Below, one piece after another: positions 18,928 to 26,950 of a DNA stretch of 64,000 nucleotides. Numbering within the stretch: position 1 is the first letter of the stretch; every line of letters starts with the position of its first letter. Under the pieces are notes generated by a model. It made no database searches and was not told the origin of the DNA. It was given only the letters and a program-made list of their open reading frames with translations. The stretch spans positions 496,001 to 560,000 of the forward strand of contig NZ_CP012996.1 in NCBI RefSeq assembly GCF_001412655.1, written 5' to 3'. The position numbers and the translations under genes are program-made. Source of the stretch: Pedobacter sp. PACM 27299 (lineage in GTDB: Bacteria > Bacteroidota > Bacteroidia > Sphingobacteriales > Sphingobacteriaceae).

Positions 18928-21900
18928 TTTATTTAGCACGAGTTCCGACAAAGCAGGCTACCGTCTGCAATACATGGAAGTGTACAATTGGGGAACATTT
19001 GATGGGGAGATTTTCAAGATTTCGCCTAAAGGAAACAATTCCCTGCTGACAGGTGCAAATGCCTCCGGTAAAAGTACATTTATTGATGCTTTGCTCACTT
19101 TGCTGGTTCCAGTGAAAGGAGATCGATTTTATAACCAAAGTTCTGGAGTAGAGAAAAAAGGAGATAGGACGGAAGAGACCTATGTATATGGTCATTATGG
19201 TAATATTCAGAACGAAGGGGAGCTAAAAGCAACGACTCAAAAGCTGAGAGACCATACCGCTTACTCCGTATTATTAGCCTCATTTGAAAATACAGAAGGA
19301 CAGGTGATCACGCTGTTCCAGGTGCGCTGGTTTAGCAATGGAGAGCTGAAAAGAAGTTTCGGAATTGCCCATGTGCCCCTGGAAATTGAAAAAGACTTTG
19401 GCCAGTTTGATGGTAAAGGGATTTGGAAGAGACGCCTGGATAAAATATACAACTATGCGGTTTCTAAAAAGCGGGTAGAGTTTTTGGATGGACCAACGAA
19501 GTATGCGGAGAGATTGGCATACTTGTTCGGAATGCGTTCCGTAAATGCCTTAAGCCTGTTCAATCAGGTGGTAGGGGTGAAGGTGCTGGAAGACCTGGAT
19601 GAATTTATCCGCATGAACATGCTGGAATATCAGGATGCAGAAGCGGAATTTATCCAGCTGAAAGAGAGTTTTATCACCCTGATGGATGCGAAAACAAACA
19701 TCGAAAAGGCGAAAGAACAGATTGCACAATTGATACCAATAAATGACATGGCTACTCAGCTTGCTGAAATTGAAGCCAAACTGGAAGTGCTGCAGAAAGA
19801 CAAGGATACTGCGGTATTCTGGTTCGCCGGAAAAGGAGTAGAGCTGATCACTGCCAAGCTGGATAAAAACAAAGAGGTGCTGCAGCAATTAAAAGCAGAC
19901 CTGATCCAGCTGAAGGAAAAGGATGAAGCTGCAAGGAAGCAGGAAAGAGCGCTTTCTATGTCCATTGAAAATGAAGAGGTTTGGAAACAAATTGAAAAGA
20001 TTGAAGAGGAGATCAAGCAGGCGGAGAAACTAAGGAACCACCGTCAGCATAAACTAGAAAGCTACAACCGTTTGGTGGCAGCGCTAGATCTCCCTCAAAA
20101 TCCAGATGCAATTGTATTTGCCGATTCCAGAGCTTTAACACAAGAAAAGCGATCGGAAGGTGATGCACAGCGCGAACTGGAAGAAGAAAAGAAAAGACAA
20201 ATTAAGAATGAGATCGACCGTCTGCAGGAAGAAGTAGATAACTTGCTGGCAGTAGTAGGTTCTCTTCAAAAAAATAAAAACAACATCTCCGGTAGAGAAG
20301 CAGACATCAGGGAGGATATCCTGGCTCATGTAGGCGCTACTAAAGACGAATTGCCATTTATTGGGGAGTTGATTCGCGTAAGGGAAGAAGACCTGGAATG
20401 GGAGCCAGCGATAGAAAAAGTGCTCCATAATTTCGCTTTGAGGCTGATTGTTCCTGAAAAGTATTACAATGAGGTCAATGCGTATGTGAATCGTACGAAC
20501 TTGAAAGGGCGGATTACTTACCAGCGCTACAAAGGATTTACTTCGATGGGCAGCCTGAAAAGAAGGTCTTATGAGGGAGACTTATTGGTCAACAAACTGG
20601 AATTTAAAGATGGTTCTGTGTATGCAGAATGGTTAGAAGATGCGATTGCCGGACAATACAATTACAGCTGTGCCGAAAGTCTGGAAGAATTTAACCGCTA
20701 TGAAGAAAAAGCACTGACGAAAGAAGGACTGATCAATGCGGTAAAAGGAAAACATGAAAAAGACGACCGTCCGCATATTGCCAGAAGAGAGAACTTTGTA
20801 CTCGGATGGGACAATAAGGATAAAATCAACCTCCTGAAACAGGAGTTGTCAGTTTTCCAGGAAAAGCAAAAAGAAAATCAGCAGCAGCTGGAATTCATCA
20901 ACCAATCCATCAAAAAGATCGATGAGCTGAAAGAGAAATTCTACCAGCTGTATTCTGATTATGCGGTGTTTGAAGACCTGAACTGGGCGGTTTATGCCAC
21001 AGAAATTGAAGAGAAAAAGACGGTAAAAGAAAGCCTGGAGAAAACTAATGATAAGGTTAGGGAGCTGCAGAAACAACTGGAAATCGTAAAAGGGCAGTTA
21101 GATGCCATTGATAAGGAAAAAGAGCGCAGCGTGAAGCTAAAGCACGATACGGAATGGATGAAGCAGAGCCTGGAGAAGGAACTGACCGCGAACAAGGAAA
21201 CTCTGGTCTTGTTTGAAGGACACCATCCGGAAGTGGCCGAATTTGAAGCGACTCATGAACATTTATTGAACATTCAGCATGTCAACTTTAAGGCAGTACA
21301 GGATACTTTCAGGGAGCAGAATATGAACCTTGGAAATGACCTTCGCTCTGAAAAGCATAAGAAAGAAAATGCGGCGAGAATTAAAATCAATAACTTCAAG
21401 CAGCCCAGTGAACAGCTGACCCAGAAGTTTAAAGATTGGCGTTCTGATGTGAATGGATTGCCGGATTCTACGAACCTGGAGTTTATTGCGGAGTATCAAA
21501 AACGTTTGCAGCAGCTCAAAGAAGACAATCTGCCGAAATATGAGCAGAAGTTTGAAGCTTACCTGCAGGAAACCATCATCAATAAGATTGGTGATTTCAG
21601 GATGTTCTTCGAAAACTGGGCGGAATCCATCAAGGAAAACGTAAAAGTATTGAACGAAGCGCTATTCGAGATTGATTTTAAAAGCACGCCGAAAACCTAT
21701 ATTCAGTTGGTCGCCCCAGATCGGATTTATGAAGATGTGAAAACTTTTAGAGCACTGCTAAATAACGCAATTCCTAACGGACAAGAAGGGGAAGATTTGA
21801 TTGAAGGTAAGAAGTTGCATTTCGACAGACATATTGAGCCGCTAATTGAGAAGTTAGAAAAAGAAGAATGGCGCAAAAAAGTGATGGACGTGCGTTCCTG

Positions 21901-22321
21901 GTATAGCTATAAAGCAGAAGAGTTTTATAAAGAAACCGGCCAGAAGTATAAGACTTATGAAAACATGGGCCAGCTTTCTGGTGGAGAAAAAGCACAGCTG
22001 ACCTATACGATTTTGGGTTCTGCGATTGCCTACCAATTCGGACTCACGAAAGAAGGATTGCAAAATAATTCCTTCCGTTTTATCGCCATCGATGAAGCTT
22101 TTAAAGCCCAGGATGAGGATAAAGCACGTTATCTGATCACTTTATGCAGACAGCTTCATTTACAGCTGCTGGTGGTAACGCCTAGTGATAACATCCATAT
22201 TGTGGAAAATGACATCTCATTTGTCCACTTCGTGGAGCGTAAAGATGAAAGACATTCCTGGTTGTATGACATGCCAATTGAACAGTTTAAAGCAGAAAGA
22301 GCGCATTTTGTGAAAGATTAG
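18920..22321 (+). CDS. jetC: Wadjet JetC / MksB-like SMC ATPase
   Basis: An 1133-aa SMC-like ATPase. The Walker A motif GANASGKST is at residues 45-53, preceded by VYNWGTFDG, the JetC/MksB start. The signature LSGGEK is at 1019-1024, and Walker B with the catalytic glutamate (FIAIDEAF) ends near 1059. The middle is a long antiparallel coiled coil (about 260-460 and 640-930) around a hinge. All ATPase motifs are intact and the length is normal, so the motor looks functional. In Wadjet it extrudes plasmid DNA until JetD cuts it. No jetD follows. Confidence 0.88.
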   Translation: MYSLFSTSSDKAGYRLQYMEVYNWGTFDGEIFKISPKGNNSLLTGANASGKSTFIDALLTLLVPVKGDRFYNQSSGVEKKGDRTEETYVYGHYGNIQNEGELKATTQKLRDHTAYSVLLASFENTEGQVITLFQVRWFSNGELKRSFGIAHVPLEIEKDFGQFDGKGIWKRRLDKIYNYAVSKKRVEFLDGPTKYAERLAYLFGMRSVNALSLFNQVVGVKVLEDLDEFIRMNMLEYQDAEAEFIQLKESFITLMDAKTNIEKAKEQIAQLIPINDMATQLAEIEAKLEVLQKDKDTAVFWFAGKGVELITAKLDKNKEVLQQLKADLIQLKEKDEAARKQERALSMSIENEEVWKQIEKIEEEIKQAEKLRNHRQHKLESYNRLVAALDLPQNPDAIVFADSRALTQEKRSEGDAQRELEEEKKRQIKNEIDRLQEEVDNLLAVVGSLQKNKNNISGREADIREDILAHVGATKDELPFIGELIRVREEDLEWEPAIEKVLHNFALRLIVPEKYYNEVNAYVNRTNLKGRITYQRYKGFTSMGSLKRRSYEGDLLVNKLEFKDGSVYAEWLEDAIAGQYNYSCAESLEEFNRYEEKALTKEGLINAVKGKHEKDDRPHIARRENFVLGWDNKDKINLLKQELSVFQEKQKENQQQLEFINQSIKKIDELKEKFYQLYSDYAVFEDLNWAVYATEIEEKKTVKESLEKTNDKVRELQKQLEIVKGQLDAIDKEKERSVKLKHDTEWMKQSLEKELTANKETLVLFEGHHPEVAEFEATHEHLLNIQHVNFKAVQDTFREQNMNLGNDLRSEKHKKENAARIKINNFKQPSEQLTQKFKDWRSDVNGLPDSTNLEFIAEYQKRLQQLKEDNLPKYEQKFEAYLQETIINKIGDFRMFFENWAESIKENVKVLNEALFEIDFKSTPKTYIQLVAPDRIYEDVKTFRALLNNAIPNGQEGEDLIEGKKLHFDRHIEPLIEKLEKEEWRKKVMDVRSWYSYKAEEFYKETGQKYKTYENMGQLSGGEKAQLTYTILGSAIAYQFGLTKEGLQNNSFRFIAIDEAFKAQDEDKARYLITLCRQLHLQLLVVTPSDNIHIVENDISFVHFVERKDERHSWLYDMPIEQFKAERAHFVKD

Positions 22322-22342
22322 CTCCAATGCATATTTGCAGTA

Positions 22343-22381
22343 CAATTTGTAATTGGCTACATTAAAGCTGATTACAAATTG
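22343..22381. repeat. 11-bp perfect inverted repeat directly after jetC
   Basis: CAATTTGTAAT (22343-22353) and ATTACAAATTG (22371-22381) are perfect reverse complements around a 17-nt loop, starting 22 nt after the jetC stop. There is no T tract after it. It may be a weak terminator of the jet operon or a junction mark between jetC and the decayed gene that follows. Confidence 0.5.
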
Positions 22382-22391
22382 CTTGCTGCTC

Positions 22392-22980
22392 ATGAAAATC
22401 GGCCTCCAAAAGGTTAAGCCCAGCTCGATAAAAGATACTTTAAGAAAAGACCTGTATCGGTATGGAGGAAGATCCGGCTTTTGGGGATTCCTGTCCGGTT
22501 TAAAAATTTCTGGCTTCCGCTATACTTATTTTCTCAGAAAAGCAGGTCTTGCTCCTAAATACTCATGCTCTGGTCTCTTTTACCGGTTGATGCTCCGCAG
22601 ATATACCTATAAATATGGGATTCAAATCCCAATCGATACGCAGATAGACGATGGTTTTATATTGGCCATTTCGGCAATATTGTAGTCAACAAAGCGGCAA
22701 AGATTGGTCGTAATTGTAACCTGGCGCAGGGCGTTACCATCGGTCAGGTAAACAGAGGTGCGTTATCCGGTTGCCCGGTAATTGGGGATAACGTGTGAGA
22801 TAGGGGCTAATGCAGTGATTGTTGGTGCCATTCACATCGGAAATGATGTCCTGATTGCGCATAATTCTTTTGTGAATTTTGATGTGCCCGCGAATTCTTT
22901 TTGATCAGCAATAAGTGTGAATGTAAAGCTATGAAAACCCAACTGCTGGTTATATCAATAATGTGATGAGATATGAGTAA
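22392..22980 (+). pseudogene. Decayed serine-acetyltransferase-like (hexapeptide) gene
   Basis: The reading frame starts as KDLYRYGGRSGFWGFLSG and RKAGLAPKYS, typical of serine acetyltransferases of polysaccharide loci. It then breaks at least three times. A T is missing near 22651-22656 (the frame should continue FYIGHFGNIVVNKAAKIG). An extra A near 22797 turns VWIGANAV into a stop. Another shift after 22900 separates DVPANSF from NPTAGYINNVMRYE. The hexapeptide repeats (IGRNCNLAQGVTIG, VIVGAIHIGNDVLIAHNSF) are still readable. An original protein of about 195 aa would have acetylated serine or a sugar. It is very unlikely to be functional. Confidence 0.85.
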
Positions 22981-23241
22981 TACACTCGTTTGCTAAAATG
23001 GAACAGTCAAACTATTTAATGAGTTTTGTTAAAAATATATTAATTTGTTTATTATTGTATTAATTAATCATATTATTATTTTTAATGTCATTAAAGTATT
23101 TATATGTTTGTGTTATGAGAATTAATTAGAAGGTCAGTAGTCCATTTAGGTGTGGGAAAGGCATTGTTAATAGAATGACTAGATAAGAATATTTTCTATG
23201 GGTTATGCCCGAATTTGATGATAAAGTTCAATTAGTATCAT
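22981..23241. other. Very AT-rich intergenic stretch between two pseudogenes
   Basis: No gene is recognisable. The stretch is dominated by A/T runs (for example 23020-23110) and separates two decayed genes, as expected for degraded or transferred DNA. It presumably contains the former promoter of the DUF1016 gene. Confidence 0.5.
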
Positions 23242-24282
23242 ATGATCAAGGAAATCAATGCTCAATTATTTTCATCAATAAATGAATTAATTGAACTTAG
23301 TAAACAACAAATAGCAATATCGGTAAATTCTACAATGACGATGTTGTACTGGCAAATCGGTAAAATCATTAATGATGAATTGCTGCAACATAAGAGGGCT
23401 GAATATGGTAAGCAAATCGTCGCTACGCTGTCGCGACAATTACAAGTAGAATATGGAAGCTCATTTTCAGAAAAGAATATACGCAGAATGCTACAATTTA
23501 GGATAGTTTTCCCTGAAAATGAAATTGTCGCTACACTGTCGCGACAATTGAGCTGGTCACATATTAAAGAGCTTATTCCAATTGATGAACTTCTAAAAAG
23601 AATTCTACACTCAAATATGCATTCACGAAAATTGGAGTGTACGTGTTTTTAGAGAACGTATACAATCAATGTTATATGAACGTACTGCCATTAGTAAAAA
23701 ACCTGAGGAAATAATTCAGAATGATTTGGAGAAACTACGGGCTGAACAAACAATTAGCCCTGATCTGGTTTTTAGAGATCCCTACTTTCTTGATTTTTTG
23801 GGTCTGACCGACACCTATTCCGAAAAGGATTTAGAGGCATCTATAATTGCAGAATTACAGAGTTCATTGCAGAAATGGGAAGTGACTTCGCTTTTCTTGC
23901 CCGACAAAAGCGAATCACAATAGATAATCGGGATTATTACATTGATTTACTCTTTTATCATAGAAGATTGAAATGTTTGGTGGTGATCGATTTGAAGATG
24001 GGAGAATTTGAAGCAAGTTACAAAGGGCAGATGGAATTATATTTACGCTATCTGGAAAAGTATGAAAAAGTAGATGGTGAGAATACACCAATAGGCTTAA
24101 TTCTATGCACAGGTAAAAATGAAGAGCATATTGAGTTAATGCAATTAGATCATAGTAATATTAGAGTAGCTGATTATTTGACAGCATTGCCATCTCAAAA
24201 AGTATTGCAGGAAAAACTTCATAGGGCAGTTGAAATTGCAAAAAGAAAAATTGCAGGGAAAACAGGAATCCCTAAGAATTAA
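23242..24282 (+). pseudogene. DUF1016/YhcG-type PD-(D/E)XK nuclease gene with two frameshifts
   Basis: Three frames together read as one DUF1016 (YhcG) protein of about 346 aa. The N-terminal DUF1016 domain (TMTMLYWQIGKIINDE, YGSSFSEKNIRRM, LSWSHIKELIPI) runs 23242 to about 23600. The middle (WSVRVFRERIQSMLYERTAISKKP to DLVFRDPYFLDFLGL) lies in a second frame up to about 23862. The nuclease part (FAFLARQKRI, YYIDLLFYHRRLKCLVVIDLKMG, GLILCTGKN) runs to 24282. The active-site residues D and D-L-K are preserved. The shifts lie near 23597-23605 and 23860-23865. The family is linked to defence or DNA maintenance, with no settled role. It looks inactivated. Confidence 0.85.
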
Positions 24283-24297
24283 TTGGGGAAAATAAAG

Positions 24298-24370
<73 letters not shown>

Positions 24371-24422
24371 TTTTATTATGGATCAAGAGTCAATAAATGC
24401 CCTTGATTTCCTGGTGAGGCCA

Positions 24423-24453
24423 CAAAAGTAGGGTTTTCTTTCATTTTGCCAAA
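24423..24453 (-). promoter_or_regulatory. Promoter of tRNA-Thr (TTTGG -33 and TACTTTTG -7, minus strand)
   Basis: On the minus strand TTTGG (24449-24453) and TACTTTTG (24423-24430) are 18 nt apart. Both match the Bacteroidota sigma-A consensus. Transcription would begin roughly 45 nt before the tRNA. Confidence 0.7.
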
Positions 24454-24503
24454 TTATTTCACCCGGTTTTTATTTAAATCGCTAAAAATCAGGAATTTTA
24501 ATT

Positions 24504-24557
24504 TCCGCCTTTTTTGAGGGATCACTTTTCAGAAGTTTAAAAATCAAAAAAGGCGGA
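24504..24557 (-). terminator. 14-bp perfect inverted repeat at the end of the EEP-family gene
   Basis: TCCGCCTTTTTTGA (24504-24517) and TCAAAAAAGGCGGA (24544-24557) are perfect reverse complements around a 26-nt loop, starting 11 nt beyond the stop of the minus-strand gene. The GC part is at the base and the T/A run lies within the stem, so it is not a textbook terminator, but termination is the most likely role. Confidence 0.5.
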
Positions 24558-24567
24558 GAAATTTGAA

Positions 24568-25377
24568 TTAGGGAAGCTGGTAAGTAGCCATGACAGGAAG
24601 GTGGTCCGAAGCATCGATATTTGGGAATACCTGATGCGAAATGACTTTTATCTTAGTTCCTTTTTTCAACAGGATAAAGTCGATCTCTTCTTTAGGGTCG
24701 TCCTGAGGAATGGTTGGCGCACAATTGTCTGTACAGCTGCGGGTAAAATATTGTTCCAATAGTTTCATTGCCGGGGTGCTGGAAGTCAGGTTTAAATCTC
24801 CTGCTAGGATGACATCAGCTTTCTTTCTACCGATGAGGTTATTGATTTCCTTGATCTGTAACATTCGATGTTCATTATTCAAATCCAGGTGGGTACAGGC
24901 AAAATGTAAGCCTTCACCATTTGGGAGCGTGACATGGATGACTGCCAGGCTGCGCGCTTCGGCTTCTATTCCTGCTTTAGAAGGTAAAGGATAACGGTTT
25001 GAGCTGTTGATCGGATATTTAGAAAGGATGCCCACCCCATATTCACCACCTTCAAAATCTATCCCTTTTGAAAAGAAATAAAACATTCCGGTAAGTTCTG
25101 CCAGTTGTTTCAATTGATCCACTTGTCCGGTTCTTTTGGTGATCTTATCTACTTCCTGTAAGGCCACCAGGTCTGGAGTATGTTGTTTAATAACCGCTGC
25201 AATAGCAGGAAGGTCAATGACTCCGGGACGCTCCGGCGGATTTCCATGATGAATGTTGTAGGTCATCACTTTGATGGTTTTAGGTTTGGATTGTGCCATG
25301 CTGGTTATGCTCAGTAGGTTGCAGAGGAGGAAAATGGTGCTAAAAGCTGAGAGAAAATGAAAAGTTCTTTTTTGCAT
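24568..25377 (-). CDS. Secreted endonuclease/exonuclease/phosphatase-family hydrolase
   Basis: A 269-aa protein with a signal peptide (hydrophobic residues 7-25, cut near SMAQS) and the EEP fold: MTYNIHHGN (first strand and metal-site Asn), ALQEVD (metal-binding Glu), the GDLNLT motif and the C-terminal SDHLPV (catalytic His). Members of this group act as periplasmic phosphodiesterases or phosphatases on nucleic acids, sugar phosphates or lipids. The substrate cannot be told. It is transcribed divergently from the DUF2264 gene, with 234 nt between. Confidence 0.85.
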   Translation of the reverse strand: MQKRTFHFLSAFSTIFLLCNLLSITSMAQSKPKTIKVMTYNIHHGNPPERPGVIDLPAIAAVIKQHTPDLVALQEVDKITKRTGQVDQLKQLAELTGMFYFFSKGIDFEGGEYGVGILSKYPINSSNRYPLPSKAGIEAEARSLAVIHVTLPNGEGLHFACTHLDLNNEHRMLQIKEINNLIGRKKADVILAGDLNLTSSTPAMKLLEQYFTRSCTDNCAPTIPQDDPKEEIDFILLKKGTKIKVISHQVFPNIDASDHLPVMATYQLP

Positions 25378-25533
25378 ACGATTTGAGGTTTGATTTGTGG
25401 TTGTTATTGAGTTTAATTTGAATTTTTATTGGTGTTAAACGTCAGATTTTGAGCTGTGATACCTATTCGCTATTGACTGCTGCTTAATGTTGGATTTCAG
25501 TTTTATAACAGAATCGCTGCTGGCATGAAATAT

Positions 25534-25545
25534 CAAACGTTTGCG
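25534..25545. promoter_or_regulatory. LacI-family operator-like palindrome upstream of the DUF2264 gene
   Basis: CAAACGTTTGCG contains the perfect 10-bp palindrome CAAACGTTTG with a central CG, the pattern of LacI/GalR-family operators. It lies 67 nt upstream of the DUF2264 ATG and about 35 nt before a plausible -7 box (TATATTCG, 25580-25587). Similar half sites occur twice upstream of susC. Confidence 0.45.
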
Positions 25546-25611
25546 CAGTACCTCCTTAAAATTAACAGGGAATGTCTGTTATATTCGGACTAAGATATTT
25601 AATTAAACGAC

Positions 25612-26871
25612 ATGGAAAGAAGGAAATTTTTAGCTGCGGTATCGCTGGTTGGAGTAGCTGGAGCAGTACAGCCAGCTAAACTTTTAGCAACAGAAAAACA
25701 AGTGATTTCTGCAGGAAATAAACCTAAAAATGATCGGGAATACTGGTGGAAACTGTTGTATAAAATTGCCAATCCCGTAACGGAAAATCTTGCCAATGGT
25801 ACCTTAAAGCAAAACATGCTGGTAGAGAAATCTCCTAAATTTGACAACAGGTCTATCCAGGTGACTTATCTGGAGGCGGTAGGCAGAACCTTTGCTGGTA
25901 TCGCCCCTTGGCTATCCCTGCCTGATGATGCGTCGGAGGAGAGCACTTTCAGAAAAAAGATGAGAAATGAGGTGCTGCAAGGATTGACGCGTTGTTTTGA
26001 CCCTTCCAGTCCGGATTTACTGAACTTTACCACCGATCACCAGCCGATTGTGGATGCTGCTTATCTTGCACAAACTTTCATCAGGGCACCAAAAGCAATA
26101 TGGGAGCCCCTGGATGCGACAACCAAAACACGAATCATTGCTTCATTTAAATCTTTAAGAAACCGCAAGCCTTTCAACAGCAACTGGCTGTTATTTGGTG
26201 CCATCACAGAAGCATTCTTATTATCTGTAGGGGAAGAGCCTGACAGCGAGAGACTAAATAAAGGGCCCAAGAAATTAAATGAATGGTATAAAGGTGATGG
26301 TTGTTATGGTGACGGACCGAACTTCGCTTTTGATTACTATAATTCTTTTGTGATCCACCCGATGATGGTTGACACCATGAAAATCATGATGGATAAAGGT
26401 TTGGTTACGCAAAAAGAATATGAATTGGCTTTGTCGAGGATGGTTAGGTATGCGGTTGGACAGGAGCGGATGATTTCCCCGGAAGGCACGTTTCCACCCA
26501 TCGGCCGATCGATCACCTATCGTACCGGTGCTTTTCAAGCCTTGGCTCAGGTGGCCTTAATAGGAAAACTACCTGAAACAATTGAGCCCTCGCAGGTGCG
26601 TGCTGCACTTTCACTAGTTAAAAAGAACATGTATGAGGCCCCTGGAACCTTCGATAAAAACGGCTGGTTGTTACTCGGTTTTGTAGGTCATGACCCTAAT
26701 ATCGCTGATTATTATACTTCTACCGGAAGTTTATACATGGCCACGCTTTCTTTCCTGCCTTTGGGTTTACCTGCGGAAAACGAGTTCTGGTCGGCACCAG
26801 CAGCAGATTGGACGGCTAAAAAGGCCTGGAGCAGTCAGAAATTCCCTAAAGATTATCATGTAGATTATTAA
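25612..26871 (+). CDS. DUF2264 protein, probable exported glycan-active enzyme
   Basis: A 419-aa protein with twin arginines at the N-terminus (MERRKFLAAVSLVGVAGAVQPA), probably a Tat signal. The body starts with YWWKLLYKIANPVTENLANGTL and has KSPKFDNRSIQVTYLEAVGRTFAGIAPWL, GDGCYGDGPNFAFDYYNSFVIHPMM and EGTFPPIGRSITYRTGAFQ, which mark DUF2264. The alpha-helical toroid fold of such proteins, and the membership of some in glycoside hydrolase families, suggest a hydrolase, but the substrate here is unknown. It stands next to GH125 and GH20 genes, which supports a glycan role. Confidence 0.8.
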   Translation: MERRKFLAAVSLVGVAGAVQPAKLLATEKQVISAGNKPKNDREYWWKLLYKIANPVTENLANGTLKQNMLVEKSPKFDNRSIQVTYLEAVGRTFAGIAPWLSLPDDASEESTFRKKMRNEVLQGLTRCFDPSSPDLLNFTTDHQPIVDAAYLAQTFIRAPKAIWEPLDATTKTRIIASFKSLRNRKPFNSNWLLFGAITEAFLLSVGEEPDSERLNKGPKKLNEWYKGDGCYGDGPNFAFDYYNSFVIHPMMVDTMKIMMDKGLVTQKEYELALSRMVRYAVGQERMISPEGTFPPIGRSITYRTGAFQALAQVALIGKLPETIEPSQVRAALSLVKKNMYEAPGTFDKNGWLLLGFVGHDPNIADYYTSTGSLYMATLSFLPLGLPAENEFWSAPAADWTAKKAWSSQKFPKDYHVDY

Positions 26872-26950
26872 GATTATCATTTAGATTACGGATCTTCCGC
26901 TCTTTTCATTTATAAAATTCTGATATTTAGAATTCCCTAATGAAAAGCTT

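Noticed and set aside
22353..22685. An intact 110-aa acetyltransferase gene
   Set aside because: The conserved sequence continues in other frames beyond the stop, so this is the front of a broken gene.
23415..23549. CRISPR-like repeat
   Set aside because: There are only two copies, both inside a coding frame, without regular spacers.
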